Position numbers and translations under genes: made by a program. A model generated the notes under the pieces. The model was not told the origin of the DNA. It saw nothing but the letters and a program-made list of their open reading frames with translations, and did no database searches. From Allomyces macrogynus ATCC 38327 (Eukaryota > Blastocladiomycota > Blastocladiomycetes > Blastocladiales > Blastocladiaceae), in assembly GCA_000151295.1 (NCBI GenBank), contig GG745375.1, positions 61,593 through 125,592 on the forward strand: a stretch of 64,000 nt of DNA, in the 5' to 3' direction. Shown piece by piece: positions 1 to 10,926 of this stretch (position 1 is its first letter; each line of letters opens with the position of its first letter).

Positions 1-574
1 CGGGCGTGGCCATAGGGGGGGTTTGGGAAAGAGTGTCGAAAGATGCAATGGGGGGGGGGGGGGCCGGAGCACGGGGGAAGGGCCACGGATCGTGCGGGAG
101 CGGGGGTGCGCGGGCGGTGTTGGTCAGTGGAGTGCGTGCGCGTTGGTTGGCGGCGTCGTCGGTCGGTGTCGCGGCGGTCGGGCGGCCGATGGCGGTGGCG
201 GCGGCGGCGGCGGTGGTCGGTTCACTGCTGGGAGACACGGCGAGACCGGCGCACGTGCGGCGTGCGTCGTTCAACGTGATGCGTCGCCGCGCGCAACCAA
301 AGTTGCGCGAGACACACGCGGCGCCGCAACGATGGCTCCTTTTCCACGTCGGCCGCGGGCTCTGCTGCTGTGGCCTGCCATGAGCGGCGCTGGCGCTGCT
401 GCCGACGCCATGAGCGACGAGCGCGCCAGCAATGAGAGCAACAGCTTGACACCGCGGCGACGACAGACGTGGTTGGGCCCTCGCTTACCATGCTCTTCTT
501 CTTCGCTTTCGAATGCCCGCACCCTTCATTGATCTCCAAGTCCGTCATCACCGCCGCCATCACCCGTCCGCCTG
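1..574. other. left-edge GC-rich sequence, no supported gene
   Basis: Several overlapping open frames exist on both strands, but all are low-complexity Gly/Arg/Ala translations caused by high GC, and none shows a recognisable domain. The stretch holds a 14-base G run at 50-63 and a GGC-rich tract near 185-215. It lies downstream of the minus-strand CIMIP2-like gene, so it probably contains that gene's 3' end. Confidence 0.5.
50..63. repeat. poly-G homopolymer
   Basis: Fourteen consecutive G. Other long homopolymers occur at 8366-8382, 13061-13089 and 56392-56404, and at least two of these sit where a coding frame breaks or gains odd residues, so this may be a sequencing or assembly mark. Confidence 0.9.
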
Positions 575-2010
575 TCACCAGTCCTTATCCACGCCGCCCT
601 CGACATCCCCCTCCTCCTCGTCCCCTTCCTCACCGGCCACCGCCGTCCCCGCGCCGCACACGTACCCGCCGGCCGCCGCGCACCGCTGCGCCATCTGCCG
701 CGCGACCTGCGCGTCCTGCACCGCATGCTGCCCCTCGACCATGGCCTTGAATTCGTCAATGCACTGCCCCGCCGAGACGCCAAACCCGCGCTCGCCGCAC
801 ATCTGGTAGAGCGGCAAGAACCCCTTGTACCCCGGAATCGGCCTCGTTTCCGCCAAATCCTTGGCAATCATGCCATTCTCCGGCACCTGCACGGGCGCGG
901 GTGGTGGGGCCCCCAAATCGCGCGGCAGCGTCACGTACGCCCCAATCGGCCCACCGCGCGCGTCCACGTGGTCCAGGTGTTTCGACAGGTACCCGGTATA
1001 GCCCTCGATATACTCGCCCGACCGTTTCTTGGACGCGCCGCCGCCCGGGCGGTGTGTCACAGGCGGCGGTAAGCCGCGGGAGCCGTAGATGCGCCAGGCG
1101 GGATCGGCGGCGTCGGGCGTCCCGTGCTCGGCGAGCGCTTCGAGTTCGCGGACGGTCGCGCGATGGTGCCGGTCACGCACGCGAAATTCGGCCAGGGCGG
1201 CGGCGGTCGAGTGCGGGTACTGTTCGCCGAACCGCGCGCGCTCGCGCGGGACAAACGCCGTTTGGCCGGGGAGGTATTTCTGGCCCGTTCGACGCGCGTT
1301 AGCCTCCCGTCCACCCATTTCCGCATCAACCTAAAGGACAACGCACATGGTCCGGTGTACACTGTTCCTGTAACTCCCTCGCGCGATCGCGTTTCTTGGC
1401 CACCGTTGCGCGATGGCCCGTCAATGCATGCGCGCGCGCTCCGTCCACCTTGACACGCGCAGGTAAGACCTGGTCGTCTTTTTCGCCGCGGACCGCCGCG
1501 ACCGCGTGCAGCCACGCCGGCGGGTCCGTGGCCGTCGCGTCGATGCCGCTTGGCGACGGCGCGCCACCCGTCCCGGCCCGCGCACGACGGACGAGTTCGT
1601 GCGGCGCCTGCGCTTGCAGCAGGGCATCAACCTTGGGCGGAAGCCGCGCCTTGGACGCGCAGAGCGATTCAAATGATTGGAGAGCGGCACGGGTGGTGCG
1701 CGCGTAGGATTGGCCAAAGTGCAGACGCGAGCGGGGGATGTTACCAGTGTACCCCGGGATCGGTGGGAAAGTGAAGCTACAGGGGGCGCACGCGTCAGCG
1801 GGAGATCAAGGTGCTGGATCGGGAAAAAAAAAAGGTGGGAGAAGAGGTACCGGTCGTCGACGGTCGCGTGCAGGTGCCGGTGCCGGTTATGGAACGCGTT
1901 GAGCGCAATCGGCGCGTCGGTCGACATCGGCTGCGCGGTGTCGCTGAGAGTCGGGCCCAGCGGCACGTCAGCACCAGCCAGGAATGGCGCGGGGGATGCG
2001 CTCGCCGCCA
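575..2010 (-). CDS. CIMIP2/FAM166-like ciliary microtubule inner protein (UPF0605-like), at least 3 exons
   Basis: Family members are microtubule inner proteins of motile cilia, marked by repeats like IPGYTGxIP. Exon 1 starts at the ATG at 2010 and ends at about 1849 at a GTACC donor. Exon 2 begins after a TGTAG acceptor at about 1770, and joining them gives FTFPPIPGYTGNIPRSRLHF, a textbook family motif. The last exon begins after a TTTAG acceptor, at 1330, and carries three more divergent copies: YLPGQTAFVPRERARFGEQY, YIEGYTGYLS and PIPGYKGFLP. The donor of the second intron (about 1390-1480) could not be fixed. The C-terminus is acidic. It is divergently paired with the SHIPPO gene at 2754, another axonemal gene. 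Family assignment is by motif recognition only. Confidence 0.7.
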
Positions 2011-2753
2011 TTTTACGGAACAGCGAGGCTGAATGCGGCCGTCTATGTCGTCTATGTTGGTCCGCGGGCGATCCGACCGGCGGCGCTGTTGGAGCAGAAG
2101 TCGCGGATCCAAGGGCTCGACACGAGCAAAGAACAGAGATTGCAGCAAGTTGCAGGCACTGGTGGCGCTGGAGAAGGTCGAGGAAGCGAGGATCAGGTCG
2201 GCCGCGGTGGATCGATGATGTTGGCAACGCTCAATTTCTGCAACGTTGGTCAACACTCAACAGGTAGCGTACGCGATCACGTGTCATGATATTTTGCAAA
2301 TGCGCCGTCGTCGTCGTTCATCAGAGCCGCGCGATGTGTGTCGACAAGGTTACCGCGAACGAACCGATGCGAACCGAAGCACGACTGCCCGCATCGCCAT
2401 CACGCCGCCCGCTGCAAAAATATATCAATATCGGCATGGCGACCCGACACCGCCCAATCTCTCTCCGCGTTTTTGCGCTCTCTCCTCGACTCTCTCCACT
2501 CTCGCGTCTTGCTCATACTCCTTCCCTCGCCCGATCCGGCACCAACCTCTGATCCCATTTGCGCCCACGGGTGGCCCTTTTCGTTTGCCCCCTTTCGCGC
2601 CCACCCCCACCCTCTTTCGTTCCCTTGCCTACACCTCTGGATCACCGACGCGCGTGCGTCTTGCGCTGCCTCGACTCGACTTGCCCGCGTTGAGCGCTTG
2701 TACGATACGTCTCGAGCACAGTTAATCTGTTTATCAAGAACGTCGTCACCACC
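2011..2753. promoter_or_regulatory. shared divergent promoter region of two ciliary genes
   Basis: These 743 nt separate the start codons of the CIMIP2-like gene (minus) and the SHIPPO gene (plus) and contain no supported gene. An AT-rich TATA-like patch lies at about 2414-2432, and CT-rich tracts precede the SHIPPO start. The head-to-head layout suggests co-regulation during zoospore formation, which is inference. Confidence 0.45.
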
Positions 2754-3802
2754 ATGACCGACAAGTCGTCCTCGCCGCACGGCAGCCCGACGCGACCGGC
2801 GGCGCTGCCCGCCGTGAAACCCGTCGGGCCCGAAGTCGACGGGATCCCGATTGCCGCCAAATTCAAGGGCCCCGGCCCCGTCTACTCGCTGCCGCCGACG
2901 CTCGGCATGGACGCCAAGTACGGCCAGCGCGCGCCGGCGTTCTCGTTTGGCGTCAAGATCCCGCCCAAGACGAGTACGCACTCGCGCTCACTGCTCGCCC
3001 CCTTCTCTCATCCTCCCTTCTCTGACGTTGATTCGCATCCATGGAGGCTCGATCGGCCCGGGCCCCGCTGCCTCGTCGCCCACGATCCCCGGCAAATCCC
3101 CGTCGTTCTCGCTGCAGGGCGGGTTCAAGAAAACGCGCAAGGACGGGCGCGCCGTGATTTTCGGGCCGTCCCCGGACGCGGCCGTGGATCTCGATAACCC
3201 AGGGCCCGCGAAATACTGTGTGACGGCGACGACCTCGGTCGTGCCGCGCGCGCCGGCCTACACGATCACGTCGCGGTCGCCCGAGGAAAAGCGTACGCTC
3301 CATCCCGCCCCTCCTCTCCTCTCCTCACCCGTAAACTGACGACGCGAGTGTGTAGCGCCAACGACGCCCGGGCCCGCGGCGTACCGCCCGCCCACGTCGA
3401 TTGGGACGCGCCAGGTGACCGTCCGTTCGTCTCCGGCACCGACGATCGCAGCACAGCGGTCGGCGAAAGCCGAGACCAAGTCCCCTGGGCCCGCCGCGTA
3501 CCAGCCGGTAAGTCCGACGAAAGTGGGTGCGGCGCCGCCGGCGTATTCGTTGGGCCGTCGTTGGGGCGACGATCGCGACGTGAGCTATGGTACGCTCTTC
3601 GGGTGCGTGTGTGATTCAAGCGATCCAGGCTAACGTGTCCACTGCGCGTGTAGCCAAAACGATTCCGGGCCCGGGCGCATACAACCCGTCGCTGTCGACC
3701 AACAAGCAGGCGGCGCCCGCCTACTCGTTCCGGCAAAAGCACTCTGACTACGAGCATTTTGTGCCGGACGTGGAGGGTGGGGATGGGCCGCTCGTACTGT
3801 AA
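2754..3802 (+). CDS. ODF3: SHIPPO-repeat protein (outer dense fibre protein 3-like), 4 exons
   Basis: SHIPPO (STPGR) proteins are filamentous components of sperm and zoospore flagella, recognised by repeats around PGPxxY. Visible copies are KGPGPVYSLPPT, NPGPAKYCV, TTPGPAAYRP, KSPGPAAYQP and TIPGPGAYNPS, each followed by an A-P-A/S-Y/F-S/T-F/L segment such as APAYSFRQK. Exon 1 runs from the ATG at 2754 to about 2972. Introns are short; acceptors GTGTAG before 3355 and 3654 and donor GTACGC near 3591 keep the frame. The gene ends with a TAA at 3800-3802. Spacing of the repeats and overall length (about 250 residues) match ODF3-like proteins. Function in the flagellum follows from the family. 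Confidence 0.8.
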
Positions 3803-4076
3803 AGGGACCGCCGCGCGCCGGCGCTGTGGATTCGGGTCGGCGACGAGCGCGTGGCGCGCGCGGTGGACGGTGTAGGAAGCGGAGTTGCGGATGATGAGAA
3901 GAAGCGACTTGTCGAGCGCGATTGTGGGACGAGACGAGTGTCAATAGGACCTTGATGCGTGCCATGAATTGCCTTTCGGGATGCTGCGGAGCTGCGTGAA
4001 GTCCAGTGCATTCTGGACATCCCTTTGTCCAATTTGTCCCATCCACAAGCCAAATCGACGCAATCAAAAACGCAAA

Positions 4077-6478
4077 TCAATGTGGGGTACTCCAAGCCAT
4101 CCTTCCTCCCTCCCTTCTCCACCCTTCGCTACCTCGGCCACCCCGCCGCGCCCGTCCCCTTCCCACCCCCACCGCTCCGGCCCACCGCCGGATGCAGAAA
4201 CGCCAAACACAGGGAAGTGAGGAGCTCGGGCCTAATAAACCGTGTTCCTCATCATCCTCATTCCCCGTTTTTTCCGAAAAGGGGAAGGCGGGGGCGACTT
4301 GAACCCCCCGGGCCCCGTTGGCCCCCCGACCAAAAGCCCCAAGGGGTCGTTCGGGTTGAAGCCCATATGGGGATTCGCACGCCCCATCGGGGTCCCCTAA
4401 TTCCCCGGGAATTTTTCCGGACCCGTAATTCTTCTTCGGACCAATGGCGGGGGAGGACATGCGTGCGGTGGCGACAGGTAGGGCGGTGGGTGCGGGTCGG
4501 CGGTCGCTGTTGGACACCGCAAAAGAGTCGACGGAGTCGACGATCCTTGCTCGGACGCGGAGAGAAAGCGCGCCAGTGTACGGCGACCCCGCGGTGGCCG
4601 GCCGCGATGGCGCGTTTCCGCGGCCGTCTGCATCGCCGCCGCGTACGGTGATCCAAACCCAGCACCACCTGCAGCCCCGTTCTGATGCCGTCAGCACGGC
4701 GCCACTAAACGGGGACACGAGCGCGGCCCGTTCTGACACTGACAACACCGCGCCTGCGTACGGCGACACGAGCGCCGCGCGCTCGGACGCCGAGAGGACG
4801 GCCCCCGGGTAAGGCGAGATCGCCGTGAGCGGGAGCACGATTGGCGCGCCACCACCCCCACCACCACCAGCGAGCTCGACCAGGTCATTGACCGCATCCA
4901 CTTCCGCGTTCCCGGCACCAAATGGCACGGGTCCCGCGCCGGGCGCCAGAGTCATCCCTACCGCCGCGCCTGAGGGCAGGAGGGTGACCGAGTGCAGCGG
5001 ATACCGCGGCTGCAAGTCGGGATCCCCACTCGTAGACGGCGGCGGCGCATACCACGCGTTGACGGCCACCGGGGTCCCCGGTTGCGTTCCAGTGCCGACA
5101 GGAAGCATGGTCGGCGTGTTACCTGCCGACGGGGCCGGATAGGCCGCGAGGGCGTACCCCGAACTTCCCGCGGACGTGGTCGCGACGAGTAAGGGCGTCG
5201 TGGACGTCGACGCCGACCCGTTCACGGGAACCAGTGCATACGCCGGAGTGACGGACCCCGGTGCCGCGAGCAATCCCATCGCGGTCGGGTCGTGCGACGC
5301 GAGCACGGGCGACGACGGGACAGAGATCATCGACACGCCGTGGTGCATCGACATGGCGCGGGTCGCGGCCGCGGACGCGGGTGGTGGCGCGCGCGGGCGG
5401 GTCGTTGCGATTGGGCCGAGCAGGGGGGTTATGTCGTCGGCGGACGTCAAGTCGGCGATGACCGAGGGGGACGGTGGGGTCCCGCCGCGCGACGCGTAGG
5501 TGGTTGGGGATGGGACGAGGGACCGGGCCGCGGCTTCAGCCGCGGCAGCGACGAGGATCGCAGCCTCGGCTTCGGCGAACCGCAGGTCGAGCGTCGCCGT
5601 GTCGGGCGCAGAGGCTTTTGGTGCGGCGGCGGGTGGCGGTACCGGTGTCAGTGCGGGTACCGGAGCAGGGGGCGGAACAGGGGCCTCCACCGGCAATGGT
5701 GCGGACGAAGCGGCAGGTGGTGTTCCTGCCTCGCCCTGCGTTCCGGTCACCGTCGATGTTGCCGCCGCACTCGCGCCGGCCCTCACGGGGACGTTCGATG
5801 GCGGCACCGGCGCGCCGGTCGCAAACAAGTGCGCCTCGAGTGTCTGGATCCGTGCGAGCAGAACGTCAATGTAGGATTTGGCGTGCGTGACAATCTGCAG
5901 CGTCGACGGCTTGTCGGCCGTCAACGTCGGGACCATATCGCGCAGCTCGTGCAGCATGTCGCGCTGCAATGACCGCCGCTTTCGCTCGAGCTCGTTGTGG
6001 TTTGGGCGCACGCGGTTGCGCTTGCGCTTGCGCTTGGGCGGTGGGGCCGCGGCACCGCTAGCGGGGGTGGCGGTACCGGCTGCGGATACGGAGGGGAGCG
6101 GCGCCGCGGGCTTCGACCGGCAGTGGGAGCGGTGGTGGTGGCAGGGACGTGGCTCGCAACGTCGTCCATGTCGTCGTCCATATCGTCGTCCATATCGTCG
6201 AGGTCGTCCATGACGTCGTCCATGGCGGTACTTGCGCGCTTGTTGGTGCTGGTGGTACTGGCCGCGGCGGTGCTGGTCGGTACTGGCGGCAGCGGCACGG
6301 CCGGGCGTGCCCAAGGGAACGGCGCGGGGATGGGGGTGCCGTTGGGTGCCACACTGAGTGGGCGAGACGTGGGCGGGTAGAGCACCGAGGCGAGCGTGTG
6401 GTTGACGGGCAGCCTTGGTGCGAGCGCCGGCATGGTCGCCAGCGACGAGGCGGCGGTCGGGGTCGGGACGGGCGGCAT
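4077..6478 (-). CDS. basic helix-loop-helix transcription factor (Myc/Max-like DNA-binding domain)
   Basis: A bHLH domain lies at about 5830-6010: a basic region with HNELERKRR (the H-E-R code for E-box CANNTG half-sites), then helix 1, a loop with TLTADKPSTL, and helix 2 ending YIDVLLARIQTLEAHL. The first ATG in the N-terminal frame is at 6478. That frame (MPPVPTPTAASS..., with an acidic run of MDDDMDD repeats) changes to the domain frame near 6080-6120, where a possible 38-nt intron or a sequencing slip fits. After the domain comes a Pro/Ala/Thr-rich tail with three tandem 17-residue repeats SPYxGAVLSxSERAALV. The open frame then enters a low-quality block (4250-4440), so the true C-terminus is unknown and the 4077 end is nominal. 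Confidence 0.65.
4250..4440. other. probable low-quality consensus block
   Basis: The sequence is dominated by doubled and tripled bases (runs of 3-6 of G, C, A and T, with CCCCGG/GGCCCC steps), unlike flanking DNA. A similar block lies at 8110-8395. It disrupts the 3' end of the bHLH gene. It reads as poor base calling, not biology. Confidence 0.6.
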
Positions 6479-7281
6479 CGTGGCTGTGCGCACGCACGAG
6501 TCGAGTGCAGCAAGTGGTGGGTTGCAGCAGAGGCGGCGGTCCCCGCGCGCGAGCGCGGATCAGCAGGGCAGTGCGGCCATCGGTCGCGGTCGGTCAACGG
6601 CGGCGATGGGGACGACGGTGGTTGTGGCCATGGAGGCTGTTCGCGAGTTTGAGGGCGCACAAAGCTGGGGCGAACCGTGAAACCTGAAACCTCAGCGAGT
6701 CATCATCCTGCACGCACCGCTCGCACGTGGTTTACCCATCATCGTCACATGAGCGCGTCACCGCTCGCTCCACCGCGTCGCCACTGCGCCGACGACGACA
6801 GCCCACACACGCCCAACTTGACGAGTGCCGCGGGTCTCGCGGGTCTCGCGGGCCTGAGATGGTTCCCAGCAAAGCGAGGCACTGTCGTCCTGGGCGGATT
6901 GTGCTTGTTGGCGTTGTCGCCAGACACTCAATAAGTTGAGCTTTTCCATGCATCTTCGTGTTCTATGGCCATGGCGCTGGAAAAATATCGCCCGCAACTG
7001 TTTTGTCACTTTGTGGCCAACTCGACACGGTTCTTTCCATGGATTGCTGTGGCGGATTGACAACTTGCAGCAAACGAGCATGGTCAAATTGAAGCGAGGG
7101 GTGGAAATAAGGAAATCGCAACAAAGCACCAGCTCAAGCACCATCTTGAATCTATTTCTTCGAGCAGATTGCTCCGCCAAAGCCAAGGCAAAGGTGCAGC
7201 GTGAGACAATGCTGGGCGTTCAGCGCCAGCACCAAGTCACAAGAAATAAGTCCACCCCCCAAAGAGGAATTGAAGAAGAAG
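6479..7281. other. intergenic region upstream of the bHLH gene
   Basis: No gene is supported. An upstream ATG at about 6632 (minus) opens a short frame starting MATTTVVPIAAV, which could be an extra 5' exon of the bHLH gene, but no clean donor was found. The right part (from about 6940) is less GC-rich than neighbouring genes. Confidence 0.4.
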
Positions 7282-7464
7282 ATGAGGGAGTACTCGATTG
7301 AGCAGCTGAAGGATATATTGCAGCGTTTTGGCGTGCCCCTGCCACCCAAGAGCGAATCGATGCTTGAAAACTATGTGGACCATGTTCTTGAGGCAATGGC
7401 GGCCCATCCAGTACGTCACTGCAAAAAATTAACATGCGCAGCACTCCACGTCCCTGACCGTTGA
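7282..7464 (+). CDS. small ORF or exon with a SAP-like helix pattern, hypothetical
   Basis: Sixty codons from the ATG at 7282. Residues 1-40 read MREYSIEQLKDILQRFGVPL then PPKSESMLENYVDHVLEAM, resembling the two-helix SAP DNA-binding motif (LkxxLkxxGxxxxGxKxxLxxRv), but without the usual glycine. A GTACGT donor at about 7411 suggests it is one exon of a larger gene. Base composition is less GC-rich than the surrounding genes. No partner exon was identified, and it could be a decayed fragment. Confidence 0.25.
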   Translation: MREYSIEQLKDILQRFGVPLPPKSESMLENYVDHVLEAMAAHPVRHCKKLTCAALHVPDR

Positions 7465-7580
7465 TGTTATGAATTCCCGGCGTCTCGTTTCGACACGACT
7501 CGTGTGGCATGCCTGCAATCTATTTACCGACCTACATATCCTCTCTCCGCCACATCCCTGCCTACGCCCTGCTTGTTGCG

Positions 7581-9749
7581 CTACGCGCTCGCGTCCCGCT
7601 CCGACACCAGGTCCCCAATCGCGACAATCTCGTCGACAATCGCATCCAAGTGCGCGTCCGTGGCCGCTGGCGAATTCATCGGCACGCGCCAGAAATTCGG
7701 CACCGCGTTGGGTCCCGGCAGCGGCGCGTAATCCACCAAGATCTTCCCCCGGCGCACCATTTCCACGCGCATCCGCGCCGTCAAGTCGGCCACCCGTGCA
7801 AACTCGCGCGGGTCCTTGACCAGCCGCTGGCGCCACGCCGCCACATCCGCGCGCGCGTCGGCGGGCACGTACCAGAAACACACGTTCGCGCCGTTTTCCC
7901 CGCTTTCCATAACCCGTGCGAGTTTCGGATGCGCTGCCACTTTCGCGCGCAGGGCGTCGGCGCGCGCGAACGCGGCCTCGACGCGCGCCGCATACCCGTT
8001 CGTCCCCGCCCATTTCCAGCTGAGGAAGAACTTGACGCCGTCGGCGCGCCGGCCGCACCCGAGACCGAGGTTGCCGAGGTCATAGAGCGGTTCCTCTTCT
8101 TCGTCACCTGCGGGCAAAGGGGGGCCGTCCCGGGGGCCCGGGGCTCCGGCCCGGGTAAAAGGTAATTTGGCCCTTGGCCGAATTTGGCCCCGGGCCCAAG
8201 TTTTTTGGGGGGGGGTGCCCCCCCGAGGCAGGGCCCCAAGCTTTTGGAAGCGGCCCCCCCGGACCTTTTTTTTTTTGGATTGCCCGCGTCCAAATCGGGC
8301 CTGGGGTATCGAAAGGGAAAAGCTCAGTGGGTGGAGTTAAGAAGGGGGTGTTGGGGAGGAAAAGAGGGGGGGGGGGGGGGGGATGACGGACCAGTTCAAC
8401 GCCATCAAGTTTGTGCCTCAACTTGTCGGAGAACATGACGGACCCGCCCCAGGACCCGTCGACGTGCAGCCACAGCTGGTGCCGCTTGGTCACGGCCGCG
8501 ATCTCGCGCACAGGGTCGTAAGCACACTATTTCCGATGCCCGTCGCGAGCGTGAGTTGATCGTATCGCGCGAAAGCGGGGGACGGCGAGAACGTACCAAG
8601 ACAGTCGTCCCAGCCGTGGCATTGACAAAGAACGGCAAGCACCCTTGCGCCTTGGCGTTGAGAATTTGGGTTTCTAGTCGTGAGAAGAGCTCAAATTAGC
8701 CGGGCGTCGCGTCGGATCACGACACACAAAGCAAACGTACCGAGGTCGGACGCGAGCATGCGGCCGTCGGGCGTGCACTCAACGGCAAACACATACTTGC
8801 GGCCAATCCCGAGGATCATGGCCGACTTTTCCACACTGTAGTGCGACTGCACCGACGTGAACACGGCGAGCGGCGGGAGGGAGTGCAGGCCGTCCTATTC
8901 AACGAAACCATCAGGTCAGCGACAATCTCATGGACGCATGCACGTCCGCAACCGCTCCGCGTACCGTCTTGATACTCGGAAACATGACGTTCCGCGCCGT
9001 GCACATGGCGACCAAATTGCTCATCGACCCGCCGGGCAGCATCAACCCCGACCCATTGGCCGGGTACCCAATCATCCCGCGCAATTCGCGCAAGCACGCC
9101 ATTTCCATGAGCGTGCCGACGGGGCTCACGGAGAACACGTGCGTGTTGATATTGAGCGCGACCGTGAGCAGTTCCGCGGCAATTGCCACGGGGGTCGGGC
9201 CCGTATACAGCTTGTCCATGAAGAGCGGGTGGCCCGTGCGCACGGAGTAGTCGAGCGTCGACTGGAACGCCGCGAGCAGCGACGGCAAGTCGCATCCGGC
9301 ATCGGGGAAGGTCAGGTTCAGTCGCGCGGCGAGGTCGCGTGGCGGGACGTAGTCGAGGACGCGGGTGGCCGGATCGTGGTTCTCGTCAACGTCTACATGC
9401 CGAATAAACACGTCAATTTCGAACGAGGCAAGGTGGTGCGGGTGTCGGACTTCGGAGAGCACGCACGTTGCAGCAGCATGCGCGTCAGCGCCGAAAGAAG
9501 CGTCCCGAGCTCTTGCGCTTGTGCAGAACGCGGCGTGGCCGCGTCCGTCGCGAACTGCTCGTCGGTGCAAAAGAGGCCGTTGATTGCGTGCACGGCGTCT
9601 ATTGCCGGTTCGACCGTGGCCTTGGTCGTCGTGCCGTTGGCCAATGCAGCCTTGCTGTTTGGCATCGTCGAGGCTGTTGTAGTTGCGCGAGTCGACGCGA
9701 TCGGCGCCGTGGCGGAAGGGGTGGACAAGTAGGGCGGTGGCGGCGCCAT
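7581..9749 (-). CDS. glutamate decarboxylase-like group II PLP-dependent decarboxylase, multi-exon, key exon missing
   Basis: Group II decarboxylases remove the carboxylate of glutamate or related amino acids (GABA or taurine routes). The ATG is at 9749 (MAPPPPYLSTPS). Exons in order carry HPLFMDKLYTGPTPVAIAAE; the PLP phosphate-binding GLMLPGGSMSNLVAM; FTSVQSHYSVEKSAMILGIG (conserved HYS); FFVNATAGTTVL; and LWLHVDGSWGGS with the PLP-contacting Asp. The C-terminal exon (8117-7581) has YDLGNLGLGCGRRADGVKFF and WKWAGTNGY. The exon that should hold the PLP Schiff-base lysine (family NPHK) is not readable: it falls in the damaged block 8110-8395. Whether the enzyme is dead or the assembly is wrong cannot be decided here. 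Glutamate, cysteine-sulfinate and aspartate decarboxylases cannot be told apart. Confidence 0.75.
8110..8395. other. probable low-quality consensus block inside the decarboxylase gene
   Basis: Long strings of doubled bases and a 17-base G run (8366-8382) interrupt an otherwise clean gene at the place where the catalytic-lysine exon is expected. It resembles the block at 4250-4440. Confidence 0.6.
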
Positions 9750-10390
9750 GGACGAGTACAAAAAAGTCGGCAGTCTGGATTTGATGCCAAGCGCACGTCA
9801 GGACCCAGTCGAGTTGCACCGCGGTCCACGGCGGGACTGGCGGGACTTTATAACGACACAGTTGCCGCAGGGACCGCCACAGGTCGCCGTTGAATCACCA
9901 AGGACCCACGCACTGACCTCACTATATTCCTGGGTCGTGCACGGTCGTGCAACGCAGAGCGGAGCGGACCCGCAGTGGCGCGCGGGAATCGCGGCGATTC
10001 GGCACGGAGGAGGGCGGTTGCAGAGTTCGCGGAGCAGCGCCAGCACGAGTCGAGCGCAGAGGCGGCGGCGGATTGCAGCAGCGCGGGGGGTCCAAGGGCG
10101 GCAGAAGGGTGTCGAGAGTGTGCGCCAAGAGCGGAGCAGCGTGGTGCGAGTCAAGTTGCCGTCGTCGTCGTGGTCGTCGTGGTCGTCGTCGTTGGGGAGC
10201 GCGACGAGGGTTTGGCGGACCGGGGTGGACGAAGCTGATCAAGCACGATCAAGCGCAAGCGCGATGTGCCGGAAGCAGTCTTGTCATGTCCACGTGTCAG
10301 CCTAATGAAATTTGAAGCTGATTTGTTCATTTGGGACCATTTGATCGTATTGTCTCGTGTCGCGACCCAAGTCACTGGACCGCGAGAGGA
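9750..10390. other. intergenic region between the decarboxylase gene and the retroelement
   Basis: No supported gene. It includes a GTC/GTG trinucleotide-rich tract at about 10158-10195. CpG is still frequent here, so this is host-like DNA up to the DIRS left end at about 10391. Confidence 0.5.
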
Positions 10391-10487
10391 TGCTCATTGC
10401 CCGCGCTGTTAGGGCTGTCACCTGACGGTCCTGACAGACGAGGGACGATGTGTGTTGTCTGAGCCCGAGCCAACACAAGGGGTGCAA

Positions 10488-10664
10488 GATGTGCCTATTC
10501 CTTTTATTGAATGGGCTCAAATGATCGACACTATCTCAGGAACATGAAACATATGATGCAATATCAGTTCTGAGAAATGAAATGAAAAAACAGGCTTGAT
10601 CGCCTGGGCCCCATCAAGGTGTGCAAACCCCTCACCCCTGCCCCATCAGGATCCTCACTCCCTG
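10488..10664 (+). repeat. left inverted terminal repeat of the DIRS-like element
   Basis: Reads GATGTGCCTATTCCTTTTAT onward and matches the reverse complement of 17465-17643 nearly base for base. Differences are mostly CpG versus TpG/CpA (for example GATCGACAC here, GATCAACAC at the other end). Unique outer sequence continues left to about 10391. Confidence 0.9.
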
Positions 10665-10769
10665 ATCAGAGAGAGACACCAGACAGAGCAGATGTGCCTG
10701 TCGAAGATGGGGTGGGAAAACGGGAAAATCAGCCGCCCATTCTGGCCATAATGGAAACTGGGTGGGAGA

Positions 10770-10915
10770 CACATCTTGCACCCCTCATGTTGGCTTGGGC
10801 TTGGACAACACACATCGTCCCTTGCTGTCAGGACTGCCAGGTGACAGCCCTAACCAGTTTGGCAATGAGCATTGTCCATTGCCCTCACCAGCACCTCAGG
10901 GTGCTGTGATGTGCC
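10770..10915 (+). repeat. internal complementary region (ICR) of the DIRS-like element
   Basis: 10770-10871 is the reverse complement of the left outer end (10391-10497). 10872-10915 is the reverse complement of the right outer end (about 17632-17675). The two halves abut at 10871/10872, so the reverse complement of the ICR spells the circle junction: right end followed directly by left end. The left outer end keeps CpGs that the ICR has lost. Confidence 0.85.
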
Positions 10916-10926
10916 AGTTTGCAGGT

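Noticed and set aside
23..532. Overlapping 80-169 codon ORFs at the left edge
   Set aside because: Low-complexity Gly/Arg translations expected by chance in very GC-rich DNA.
1457..1470. Plus-strand CAGGTAAG splice-donor-like site
   Set aside because: It lies inside a minus-strand coding exon of the CIMIP2-like gene; no plus-strand exon supports it.
2218..2250. X-box-like half-sites (GTTGGCAAC and GTTGG/CCAAC) in the ciliary divergent promoter
   Set aside because: Spacing and sequence do not fit the RFX X-box palindrome, and an RFX factor is not known for this organism from the window.
4250..4440. Unusual sequence as a foreign insert
   Set aside because: The doubled-base texture and the loss of adjacent coding frames fit bad base calls better than horizontal transfer.
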